Of a stretch of 64,000 nt of DNA, positions 26,139-33,696 are shown piece after piece. The DNA is from a bacterium (lineage in GTDB: Bacteria > Bdellovibrionota > UBA1018), in the NCBI GenBank assembly GCA_019751945.1, contig JAIEMT010000009.1:1-64000 (forward strand), in the 5' to 3' direction. A model generated the notes under the pieces. It made no database searches. It saw nothing but the letters and a program-made list of their open reading frames with translations, and had not been told where the DNA came from. How positions within the stretch are numbered: the first letter of the stretch is position 1; each line of letters begins with the position of its first letter. Made by a program: the position numbers and the translations under genes.

Positions 26139-26799
26139 TTATTTTTTCACCTCCTTTTCTTTTCTTTGCGGCCTCTGAAGCGTCACGCGACGCTTGTTTT
26201 TTGGCTCGGGCCACTCCAGCCATTAATTCCGTAAGCCGCGACGAATCGTCCGGCTCCATCAAGTTCACAATCTTTGCTAATTTTTGCGTATTCAGTGCAG
26301 ACATCGCTGCCACAGCGAGCGCGTCGTCGATCGACGACAAGAGTTTTGCCGAAGCCTTCGGGCTCATCGCTTCGATTGTTTCCACAATCTTCGCTACTTT
26401 TTCTTGGCGATCCGCTTTTTGTAATTCATTAATCTTGGCAATTTCATCGCGCAGATTTTGAAGGCTCTTAATTTCTTCTTCAAGCGCGATGCCCTTGGTC
26501 TTCAACTCTTCTTCTTTGGCATCGAGCACCTTCGCGCGCGCTTCGATTTCTTCTTTTTTCTTTCTGAGATCTTCAATAGCAGCAGGGTCGGTCAAACAAG
26601 CTTGCTTATCTTTGTCCTTCAACACGGTCGAAACAGGTGCCGTTTCTTTTACAGGTTCCTGGGCAGCTGGCGCTGCTGGTTCCGCAGCGTGAGTAGCTGG
26701 CTTTTCACTCGACTCGCCCACAGCCCAATGAATCCAAATACCCGTGATCGCGAGGAGTCCTGCAGTCGTGATTAAAAGATTTTTTGCCATGCCCTTCAT
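25915..26799 (-). CDS. MotE-like MgtE-N-domain flagellar protein
   Basis: A 294-residue protein between fliJ and fliK. One N-terminal transmembrane helix (LLITTAGLLAITGIWIHW) precedes an Ala/Pro linker, a long coiled coil (LRKKKEEIEARAKVLDAKEEEL...) and the MgtE-N-like unit VETIEAMSPKASAKLLSSID...LAKIVNLMEPDDSSRLTELM, as in MotE stator chaperones and similar flagellar proteins. The last 75 or so residues are Gln/Ser/Gly/Pro repeats that overlap the start of fliK in another frame. Start overlaps fliJ by 4 nt. MotE is the best guess; FlaA-like alternatives exist. Confidence 0.7.
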   Translation of the reverse strand: MKGMAKNLLITTAGLLAITGIWIHWAVGESSEKPATHAAEPAAPAAQEPVKETAPVSTVLKDKDKQACLTDPAAIEDLRKKKEEIEARAKVLDAKEEELKTKGIALEEEIKSLQNLRDEIAKINELQKADRQEKVAKIVETIEAMSPKASAKLLSSIDDALAVAAMSALNTQKLAKIVNLMEPDDSSRLTELMAGVARAKKQASRDASEAAKKRKGGEKINDTNNQTKSESDHQPADPKQLSQSGQKQPSQPESKPGQSSQSGQPGQSLQSGQQQAAASGQLSGQPSSAESSAE

Positions 26800-27254
26800 G
26801 CTCGGCCTTCTTTCAGAATGCGCGCTCTCATGATGTTCAAATCATCCATGTCTTTTTGTTCGCGCTTTGCAGCTGCTTTTTTGTAGCTCTCAAAAGCTCG
26901 CTCTCGCAGAACTTCAATCATTCGGGTTTGTCGTCGTGCTTGCAGATATCCACGCATCGCTTTGTCGACCGCCTTCTGCGCACGCATGCAGGTGTGTTCT
27001 GCTTGTATAATTCGTTTCTTCGTCCCTTCCACAAAATCTGTTTCCATCTGAATTGCTGTTGAACTGATTTCTCCACTCGCTCCGAGTTGCTCGCGTCGAT
27101 TCAAAGAATTTGCGAGGTCTTTGAAAAGCGAATCACGCCTTTCTCTTTCACGAACCAATGCACGTTGAGCGACACCGAGGGAGCGCAACGCTTCCTCTTC
27201 TTTCGCTTTCCGAACACGTTCGACTGCTTCGAGTTCAAAATGGAACTTTCGCAT
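26796..27254 (-). CDS. fliJ: Flagellar export chaperone/central stalk FliJ
   Basis: Coiled-coil protein that forms the central stalk of the FliI ATPase and escorts export chaperones. 152 residues, helical throughout and very rich in Arg, Lys and Glu (MRKFHFELEAVERVRKAKEEEALR at the start, then the ARRQTRMIEVLRERAFESYKKAAAKREQKDMDD part), the family pattern. First gene of the downstream flagellar segment: a convergent gene and terminators separate it from fliI, so it needs its own promoter in 27255-27530. Confidence 0.85.
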   Translation of the reverse strand: MRKFHFELEAVERVRKAKEEEALRSLGVAQRALVRERERRDSLFKDLANSLNRREQLGASGEISSTAIQMETDFVEGTKKRIIQAEHTCMRAQKAVDKAMRGYLQARRQTRMIEVLRERAFESYKKAAAKREQKDMDDLNIMRARILKEGRA

Positions 27255-27530
27255 GCTCCTGAGATTGTCTGATTTTGAGGGCTAACCGCCTAGACTGAAT
27301 GATTTTCCGCAGGGCAGCGTTTACCTCGTGAAATGCGCTAAAAACGCTAGGCAAAAAAGGTCTGACGCATGCTGTGAAATTATTCTCACACCACGATACA
27401 CATTCCCGCTCCGCGTTACACAAACTTAATGAATTGCAAGAAAAAACAAAGATCGCAGTTGCAATTTTGACAGCAGTCCCATAGTTGTCCGGTCCGTAAA
27501 CAATAACCCTATTGGGGAAAGGACCTAAAA
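27255..27530. promoter_or_regulatory. Divergent regulatory gap fliJ / secreted protein
   Basis: Intergenic stretch of 276 bases that must drive fliJ on one side and the gene at 27531 on the other. It contains a dyad TGTGA-N8-TCACA at 27373-27390 (longer-spaced than a CRP site), an inverted repeat AATTGCAA (27432-27439) and TTGCAATT (27459-27466), and directly behind it a perfect -35 hexamer TTGACA at 27467-27472, for which I find no matching -10. No confident promoter could be assigned. Confidence 0.4.
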
Positions 27531-27986
27531 ATGAAAAAGGAAATGTTCTTGGTTGTTGGAGCTTTCATCGCTCTGGCTACCTCTGCTTCTGCTGCTCAAA
27601 TCAACAGCGCATCCAGCTGGGCTGAAATCGAATCAGCTGGCTTGGTTGCTGCTTATCCGCAAGTTCAAATCGGCAACAGCTTCGTGAACGTCAACGAAGT
27701 TTGCGTGGTCGGCGATATGCTCCATGCTACCGTTTCGAAGTGTATGGCTACTGGCGTACGCGGTGAATGTGCATCGTCGGTTTCGGCAAGCACCTTCTCG
27801 CCTCTCGCTCGCACCGTCACCAAGTGTGTGGCTCAGACCCGCGCTGGCTGTTCTCAGTATGCATCTGAGAAGGTCACTGCTGCTCTCGAGTACACTGTGA
27901 ATGTGTACGATGCTGCTAACTATGCACACGGCGCTGGCCCAGCTGCATTCAGCAAGACCTACAAGATCGAAGCTTGCAAAAACTAA
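27531..27986 (+). CDS. Small secreted Cys-containing protein
   Basis: 151 residues with signal peptide MKKEMFLVVGAFIALATSASAA and a mature part with seven or so cysteines (EVCVV, SKCMATG, GECASS, TKCVAQ, AGCSQY, EACKN) that could form disulfides. AAGGA precedes the ATG. I recognise no family. It lies on the plus strand inside the minus-strand flagellar locus, with a hairpin 14 bases past its stop, so it is an independent unit. It may be a periplasmic or secreted factor. Confidence 0.75.
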   Translation: MKKEMFLVVGAFIALATSASAAQINSASSWAEIESAGLVAAYPQVQIGNSFVNVNEVCVVGDMLHATVSKCMATGVRGECASSVSASTFSPLARTVTKCVAQTRAGCSQYASEKVTAALEYTVNVYDAANYAHGAGPAAFSKTYKIEACKN

Positions 27987-27999
27987 GCTTCTAGCTTGA

Positions 28000-28030
28000 T
28001 GGCCGAGCCGCCCTGCAGGGGGCTCGGCCA
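28000..28030 (+). terminator. Hairpin behind the secreted protein gene
   Basis: TGGCCGAGCC at 28000-28009 and GGCTCGGCCA at 28021-28030 form a perfect 10-bp GC-rich stem. Only a weak T-rich run (GATTTAT) follows, so termination may be partial, which would allow read-through into the structured element next to it. Confidence 0.6.
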
Positions 28031-28037
28031 GATTTAT

Positions 28038-28131
28038 CGACTCTCTCTGCACCGGTAAGTAGTTAGTTAATGGTTATTGTTTGCGGATCTAATTATTAGG
28101 GGGATCTACAAACACGGGGCAGAGAGGGTCG
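28038..28131 (+). ncRNA. Candidate structured RNA with two nested stems
   Basis: Outer stem: CGACTCTCTCTGCACC at 28038-28053 with GGGGCAGAGAGGGTCG at 28116-28131, 15 of 16 bases paired including one G-U. Inner stem: GTTTGCGGATC at 28079-28089 with GATCTACAAAC at 28103-28113, 10 of 11 paired. A 25-base A/T-rich bulge (28054-28078) lies on the left side. A classical terminator follows at 28143-28184. It contains no open frame and matches no RNA family I know (it lacks the SRP loop motif and 6S layout). It could be an independent small RNA or the processed 3' UTR of the gene at 27531; I see no promoter of its own. Confidence 0.45.
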
Positions 28132-28142
28132 GGGACCCAAAG

Positions 28143-28184
28143 AAAAAAGGTGCTGGACTCTCTCTCGAGCCAGCACCTTTTTTT
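28143..28184. terminator. Bidirectional rho-independent terminator
   Basis: AAAAAAGGTGCTGG around 28143-28156 pairs with CCAGCACCTTTTTT at 28170-28183, followed by further T. The A-run on the left makes a T-run on the minus strand, so it also ends the transcript coming from fliI through the secreted hydrolase, protease and 125-residue genes. Confidence 0.85.
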
Positions 28185-28217
28185 ATTTCTAGAATCTCTT
28201 TCTACGTTCCCCACATA

Positions 28218-28595
28218 TTAGGATCCGCACCTGGTTCGTTTCTCTAGCCAAAATCCATCACCACGAGCTGGGTCGGCAGGATTGGGAACTCCAAAACGAA
28301 TCTGTGAAACCTGAATCACTCCTCGATACTTCTTAATCAGCTTCGGAATATGGGCGTCTACGTCCACCGTTTGATCTAAAAACTCTCGAACGGACTTCTG
28401 ATTCTCTGGAAGCACTTTCAACTGAGTCTCTTCACGACTGCCCGAAAAAATGGAGATGTAAAAATCTTTCTGCTTCTGAATCACGGTGCCTTGAACTCGA
28501 TAGTTTCCACAACCTTTAAATCGGTCTAGAGACCCAGCCTGAGAATTAGAGGTTCCAACGCTTAGCAGAAGAACTAAAATTTGAATGAGTTGCAT
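28218..28595 (-). CDS. Small secreted protein coupled to the caspase-like gene
   Basis: 125 residues: signal peptide (LIQILVLLLSVGTSNSQA) and a small mature domain with KGCGNYRVQGTVIQKQ at its start, LKVLPENQ in the middle and a C-terminal RTRCGS; three cysteines. The OB-fold-like beta pattern is only suggestive. AGGAG stands eight bases before the ATG, inside the end of the preceding gene, which it overlaps by 22 nt, so expression is coupled. It could be an inhibitor or partner of that protease (inference from position only). Confidence 0.7.
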   Translation of the reverse strand: MQLIQILVLLLSVGTSNSQAGSLDRFKGCGNYRVQGTVIQKQKDFYISIFSGSREETQLKVLPENQKSVREFLDQTVDVDAHIPKLIKKYRGVIQVSQIRFGVPNPADPARGDGFWLEKRTRCGS

Positions 28596-29983
28596 GGGTT
28601 GGGCTCCTGCGTTTGATAAGCTCGATACATCTGTTCGTAAACGGTTCTTTCCAGCTCCCAGACCCTCTTCGCCGCTAAAGAAAGAGGGGCTGTCAGGGCC
28701 GTCTTCTTTGCCCCAACAAGAGCCAGATAAGCTGTCCTCTTGTTTAGAAAGTCTTGAAACTCGGGGTTTTTTCCCACTATATCTCGGGCGACAACCTCCC
28801 TCTCTAAGGATTGAATGCCTTTTATTGTACTGCCGTAGTAGGCGTGATTTGGGTTCTTCGGATCTTTGAGTCCTTCCAAACTATTTTCTAAATCTTTGAT
28901 CTGTTTTTCAGTGTGCTGATTCTCCAAGTCATCGGCAACAGCATTCCAAGTCACCCAGACATTGCCACCCTTCTCGCCCTTAATGGGTACAGTTCTTTTC
29001 TCCGTTCCCAATCTGTTCAGCTCATCTGCCTTTTTTCGTGCTTCATCAAACAGCTTCTTGTAGTCCCTTAGAGCTGCAATAAGGTTTTTAAATTCCTGAC
29101 TCTCTTCTAACCAAGATTTCAGCTGTTCATTCAAAGACCCCAATGCTTTTACGATCTCCTTGATTTCTCCAGCCACATTCACCGTGCAACAGTCTTCCGG
29201 TAGCTCTTTTCGAAAGCCTAGATAATCGACGTTTGCCAAAAGTTTCTGCATTCTCTCTTGAACAATGAGACCGGCAGGAGTGGAAATCTGAGGTGTTCCG
29301 TATCCTTTCGAGTTCAACCTGGCCCTGAGAAAGGCTTCTTCTAAATTGAATCCTTTGCGCATAGATTGGGTCAGCTGTATTCCAAAATCAGAACTAGAAA
29401 CAGAATCGCCCGCGGCAGACACAGCACAAACCGCCTCTTGAGCGAACTTAATGCTGCTCCCGGAATAGCAGCTATTGTCCACTACGGCGATCTTCGGGGG
29501 ACCTCGAAGCTTCTGGGCGATGGACTGAGACAACGCAAAATTGAACTTCTCCAAGCTGCACAAGCTGTCCCCACACTCCACGTCATGGAAATCTTTGTCG
29601 GCGGGTCTTCCGTGCGAATCCACCCAAAACAACACCTGATCCCCAGCCTCCGCTGCATCGATCCTCTCTTCAGCTTTTTTGATACCGTTCTTGTAAGTTT
29701 CGGGATTGAATTTACTTCGCACTCCTGAATCAAAATACTTGTAGACGTCCTCCTCGCTTTTGGGATGACCTCCATTAAAATAGAGATCTCCCTTCCAACC
29801 CAAAGTCTTCATGGACTGACCCATACTTTTAAACGTTTCGTCGAAAATCGTTTTCTCGAGGTCTGGCGCATCGCCTGAACCCCCGATAGCGACAAAGGTA
29901 TTCTCAGCACGCACGGATGTTGCCAAGGTACCGATCAAGATAAGAATGCTGAAAAAGCAGGTGAAGGTCGTACCTCTTCCCAT
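28574..29983 (-). CDS. Secreted caspase-fold (clan CD) cysteine peptidase homologue
   Basis: About 469 residues from ATG 29983, which gives a good signal peptide (FTCFFSILILIGTLATSVRA); a TTG start at 30019 is the longer alternative. The mature N-terminal half has the two clan-CD landmarks in order: a His at about residue 124 in LFWVDSHGRP and a Cys at about 172 in VVDNSCYSGSS, each after a hydrophobic beta-strand, as in C13/caspase-like peptidases. The C-terminal half is Lys/Glu-rich and probably coiled coil (LNEQLKSWLEESQEFKNL...). It is followed by the coupled 125-residue gene and preceded by a secreted hydrolase gene. Both catalytic residues are present, so activity is plausible. Substrate unknown. 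Confidence 0.72.
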   Translation of the reverse strand: MGRGTTFTCFFSILILIGTLATSVRAENTFVAIGGSGDAPDLEKTIFDETFKSMGQSMKTLGWKGDLYFNGGHPKSEEDVYKYFDSGVRSKFNPETYKNGIKKAEERIDAAEAGDQVLFWVDSHGRPADKDFHDVECGDSLCSLEKFNFALSQSIAQKLRGPPKIAVVDNSCYSGSSIKFAQEAVCAVSAAGDSVSSSDFGIQLTQSMRKGFNLEEAFLRARLNSKGYGTPQISTPAGLIVQERMQKLLANVDYLGFRKELPEDCCTVNVAGEIKEIVKALGSLNEQLKSWLEESQEFKNLIAALRDYKKLFDEARKKADELNRLGTEKRTVPIKGEKGGNVWVTWNAVADDLENQHTEKQIKDLENSLEGLKDPKNPNHAYYGSTIKGIQSLEREVVARDIVGKNPEFQDFLNKRTAYLALVGAKKTALTAPLSLAAKRVWELERTVYEQMYRAYQTQEPNPCNSFKF

Positions 29984-30072
29984 AACTTTTAATGATAAAT
30001 CCCCGCCCCGCCGCAGCAAATGGGCAGAGTTTGCCGCCGGCAGCGGCTATCTCAGCTGTTTTGAAGCTAGCC

Positions 30073-31341
30073 CTAATTCTTAAGCACTTTGATGAGCTGG
30101 GCTTGATTGAGCGGATGCCAAACGTTTCCGCAATGCCCCCCAAACGGAAAGAGAATCAGGCGTTCTTTTAAGATGTCCTCTAAATAGGCGGGATCGGTCG
30201 AGCGGAGAACCATGTCGTCGGCATTCGTAATGACGTAGAGATTCGGATTTTCACGCATATAGGGCTCGAGGTCCGTCATGTCCGCACGAGCGAATAGGTC
30301 GCGAGAAGATTGAAGCTGCGAAGTCTCAGCAGGATGGCGTTTCAGAACGATGGGATACAAAAACTCTTCTACATACTGGGCAAAGCTAAACGCATTAGCT
30401 TCCTCAGTCCGTTCATTTCTTAAAAGTTCCGTGTAGGGACCTTTCAGAATTCCACGATCGTCGATCTGTTGAGAGGTGACAATCGCGTCTCGTAATGTTT
30501 CTCGAAAGCTTTTACCAATCAGGTACTGGACTTGTGGTTCGCCCAATTTCAGAATTTTATTCAAACTCATGATGGCGTTCGGGTTGTCGATATTATTCAG
30601 AGCGGTATCAATCACGTAGCCCATCACACGCTGCTTGTATTCATAAGACCAATTATCCCCTACCGCATAAAAAGCATCGAGCACTTTCAAAGCGTAACGA
30701 AGACTCGCGGGCGGATTCAGCATCACGGTCTTCTTAATTCCTAAGAGCTTCTTCTCTCGATCCATTCTAGAAATATGCGCAGACTCGAGAGCACCCATCG
30801 ACAAGCCCATGATGTGCACGTCGCCAAATCCAGTCTGGTAAGTCTTTCGGAAGTCTTCCAAAATCTGATGCAAGATCGGATAGAGATCTTCCGCATCGTC
30901 CGGAAGGTAGCCAGGATAACCGTCCCGACTCAAACTGAGGATTCGGGTAAAAAAGAAATTCGAATCGATCGAAATGACGTTGAACCCCGATTCGTAAAGC
31001 GACTGAGTAATAAATTTATTGCCGCCACCTTGGAAAGTGCCGCCGATTCCGGAGAGATACAAAATCACCGGGGCGTTTCGAACATCCTTGCCCTTCTGAA
31101 CGTAGACGCCGTAGCGAAAGTCTGCAAACTCACCCAGAACGGCAACTTTCTTCCGCTCCGGTTTCAAAGAAAGGGTTCGCACTTGCAGCGAATCCACCGC
31201 AGGTCGAATGAGCGCGAAGGTCACACTCGGTAAAAGCGGTTCGTTGTAAGGAAACGGATAATCTTTGGATTGAATCTGCGTGGCGTGAGCGACACCGGAC
31301 CATGCTGCAAATAACAGCACGAATGAGCTGAGCTGGATCAT
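30073..31341 (-). CDS. Secreted alpha/beta hydrolase
   Basis: About 422 residues from ATG 31341, with GGGGGA upstream and a signal peptide (SSFVLLFAAWSGVAHA); the open frame reaches 31395. It has a nucleophile elbow GLSMGA after the strand DVHIMG, an oxyanion-type loop LYLSGIGGTFQGG, a late acid in VITNADDMVL and a His in FPFGGHCGN, the Ser-Asp-His order of alpha/beta hydrolases. Substrate (ester, peptide or lipid) is not readable. It starts 94 bases after the fliI stop and is probably cotranscribed with fliI and the caspase-like gene. Confidence 0.8.
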   Translation of the reverse strand: MIQLSSFVLLFAAWSGVAHATQIQSKDYPFPYNEPLLPSVTFALIRPAVDSLQVRTLSLKPERKKVAVLGEFADFRYGVYVQKGKDVRNAPVILYLSGIGGTFQGGGNKFITQSLYESGFNVISIDSNFFFTRILSLSRDGYPGYLPDDAEDLYPILHQILEDFRKTYQTGFGDVHIMGLSMGALESAHISRMDREKKLLGIKKTVMLNPPASLRYALKVLDAFYAVGDNWSYEYKQRVMGYVIDTALNNIDNPNAIMSLNKILKLGEPQVQYLIGKSFRETLRDAIVTSQQIDDRGILKGPYTELLRNERTEEANAFSFAQYVEEFLYPIVLKRHPAETSQLQSSRDLFARADMTDLEPYMRENPNLYVITNADDMVLRSTDPAYLEDILKERLILFPFGGHCGNVWHPLNQAQLIKVLKN

Positions 31342-31434
31342 GATGAATTTCCCCCAAAAGAATCGTCCCGATTCCTTTTTTGAATTGGCCATCATTTCTA
31401 AGGGGGCGGGTCTGAAATGTCTAGAGAATCAAAG

Positions 31435-32820
31435 TCAGCGGAAAGCGACCTTCTGAGGAGCTGGTCCTGTTGGTGCAGGCGGGGGTGCGCTAAAAGCTTC
31501 TGCAGCACGCACAATCGAATGCATTTGTGCTTCGGTTTCGGCGTAAGTCGCTCGCTCTTCAATCGACTGCGCTAAGAAATTTCGAATCCGATCGATGGCA
31601 TAGACGGCTTGATCAATGCGGGGGCTCGTGCCTCGAGCATAGGCACCGATGTTGATCATGTCCTCCACCTGATTGTAGGTGGCCAACCATTCTCGAATCT
31701 TTCCCGCCCATTCTTGATGAGGTGCGTCCGTCACGGCGCGCATAACGCGGCTTGCGCTTTGTAAAACATCAATCGCAGGAAAGAGATTTCGTTGAGCAAT
31801 TTTTCTGGAAAGCACGATGTGACCATCCAAAATTGCACGAGACGCATCAGCGATCGGATCATCTAAATCATCGCCTTCCACCAGAACTGTGAAGAGCCCG
31901 GTGATGCTTCCCGCTTTTTCACCCGTACCTGCGCGCTCGAGCAGTTTGGGAAGCTGAGAGAACACACTCGGCGTGTACCCCTTGGAAGCAGGCGGCTCAC
32001 CCATCGAAAGACCGATTTCTCTTTGGGCCATACAAAAACGCGTGACCGAATCCATCAGCATCAGAACGTCTTTACCTTGATCTCGAAAATATTCCGCAAT
32101 CGTCGAAGCCACGAAGGCTCCGCGCATTCTTAAAAGCGGCGATTGATCGGAGGTCGCAACAATCACCACCGATCGAGCCAAACCTTCCGGACCCAGATCG
32201 CGCTCGATGAATTCGCGCACTTCTCTTCCGCGCTCTCCGATCAACGCAATGACGTTGACATCCGCAGCGGTGTAGCGAGCCATCATGCCCAGCAAAACGG
32301 ATTTTCCCACGCCTGATCCCGCCAGAATGCCCACTCTTTGGCCCTTGCCACAGGTCAGAAGACCATTGATGGCACGAATGCCTAGATCGAGCGGCTTTGA
32401 AATCATTTCTCGTTGCAACGGGTGCGTCGGCGACTGGTAGAGACTGCGTTCTTCTAAACGATTCTTAAGTGAATCCAGGGGACCTTTGCCATCAATGGGA
32501 TTTCCTCTCGCATCGAGAACTCGCCCCAGAAGCTCATGGCCCACCTTCACGGTGGATGCCTTTTTCTTTAAAGACACCAGGCACTGATTGCTAATTCCCG
32601 GAAGATCTTCAAACGGCATCAGCACCACGCGCTTGTCTTTGAAACCGATGACTTCGGCTTCCGCACCATTTTCAATTTCACAAATACTTCCGACAGACGC
32701 ACCGGAGAGCTGCGCCTCGTAAATCAACCCAAGTGATTTCGTGATTTTTCCGGCCTCGTGATAGACCAAGCCTTGATTCAACCGCTTTTTGTAGACTTCG
32801 GGATCAATCTTCCACGACAC
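31435..32820 (-). CDS. fliI: Flagellar export ATPase FliI
   Basis: Hexameric ATPase of the flagellar export apparatus, related to F1 beta. 461 residues, with Walker A LAGSGVGKSVLL, LIGERGREVREFIERDLG, Walker B region VLMLMDSVTRFCMAQREIGL and GEPPASKGYTPSVFSQLPKLLERAG (all family signatures). Overlaps fliH by 17 nt. In most flagellar loci fliJ follows directly; here a 4.2-kb block intervenes. Confidence 0.97.
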   Translation of the reverse strand: MSWKIDPEVYKKRLNQGLVYHEAGKITKSLGLIYEAQLSGASVGSICEIENGAEAEVIGFKDKRVVLMPFEDLPGISNQCLVSLKKKASTVKVGHELLGRVLDARGNPIDGKGPLDSLKNRLEERSLYQSPTHPLQREMISKPLDLGIRAINGLLTCGKGQRVGILAGSGVGKSVLLGMMARYTAADVNVIALIGERGREVREFIERDLGPEGLARSVVIVATSDQSPLLRMRGAFVASTIAEYFRDQGKDVLMLMDSVTRFCMAQREIGLSMGEPPASKGYTPSVFSQLPKLLERAGTGEKAGSITGLFTVLVEGDDLDDPIADASRAILDGHIVLSRKIAQRNLFPAIDVLQSASRVMRAVTDAPHQEWAGKIREWLATYNQVEDMINIGAYARGTSPRIDQAVYAIDRIRNFLAQSIEERATYAETEAQMHSIVRAAEAFSAPPPAPTGPAPQKVAFR

Positions 32821-33682
32821 GCGCGGCTCCTGACTGAGAAGCAGCCTCGTAAATCCCCTTCAGCTGCTGATCGATGCTGGCGTCGATGAAGTTCCAATCG
32901 GTTTCAATCGTGCAACCGCCGCCCTTCACTTCTTCGGAAGGTTCAATGTGGAGGTTCTGAAGATTGCCAAGCTTCTTTTCCAAGCCTTCGCGCAAGCTCG
33001 CGGCCGTTTCGATGTCCGAAGGATTGAGGCGAATTTTAATATTGTCGCGCACACCGACGCGCTCAATCAGATCGGTGGCTAAGCGAAGAAGGTAATCCTT
33101 GTCCGTCTGTAACTCTTTTAAAAGAACCATTCGGCCAATTCTGAAAATTAAATCGATGAGAAACTTTTCGTTCTCTCTGAAAATTTCTTTCTTGGCGGCT
33201 TCACTAGCAGCCAAGAACGCATCAAACTGTTCGAGACGATTCTTTCCTTCAGCCTGAAACTCTTTATGAGCCTTCTCATGCCCTTCCTGTCGACCGGCTT
33301 CGAAACCCTCTTTCAGGGCTTTCTCTTTGGTTTCGTCAAATACAGCGGAAATACGTGAGCGCACCTTCTCTTCGATGACTCGACGTTCTTCTACCTCGAT
33401 GGCCAACGGATCCCGAAGCAAGGAGTTGACGCTAAATCGAGAAGCTTTGCGAGTTTTTGCTGAACGATCGGGATCGGTCGCTGCGAGTGGGCCGAAGCGG
33501 GCTTTTACACTTTTGTATTCGCCTTGACCGGATTCCATCAGCTTCTGCGGCTGATAGTCGATGACTTTGGATGTGACTTCTTTGTCGAGCTGAAGGATCT
33601 GAGGGCCTTTGTTGTCCTCGCTCTGTTCCTTCGCAACATCGAAGCCATTCATTTTGAACTTGTCGGTAGCCTTGGTAGCCAT
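32804..33682 (-). CDS. fliH: Flagellar export regulator FliH
   Basis: Stalk-like regulator that anchors FliI to the C ring. 292 residues: a disordered N-terminal third, a long helical part with EGFEAGRQEGHEKAHKEFQAEGKNRL (the Gly-rich helical repeat of FliH, in part) and a C-terminal domain (IRLNPSDIETAASLREGL, CTIETDWNFIDASIDQQL). Sits between fliG and fliI as expected. Confidence 0.9.
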   Translation of the reverse strand: MATKATDKFKMNGFDVAKEQSEDNKGPQILQLDKEVTSKVIDYQPQKLMESGQGEYKSVKARFGPLAATDPDRSAKTRKASRFSVNSLLRDPLAIEVEERRVIEEKVRSRISAVFDETKEKALKEGFEAGRQEGHEKAHKEFQAEGKNRLEQFDAFLAASEAAKKEIFRENEKFLIDLIFRIGRMVLLKELQTDKDYLLRLATDLIERVGVRDNIKIRLNPSDIETAASLREGLEKKLGNLQNLHIEPSEEVKGGGCTIETDWNFIDASIDQQLKGIYEAASQSGAARVVED

Positions 33683-33696
33683 CTACTCGTTCCCTT

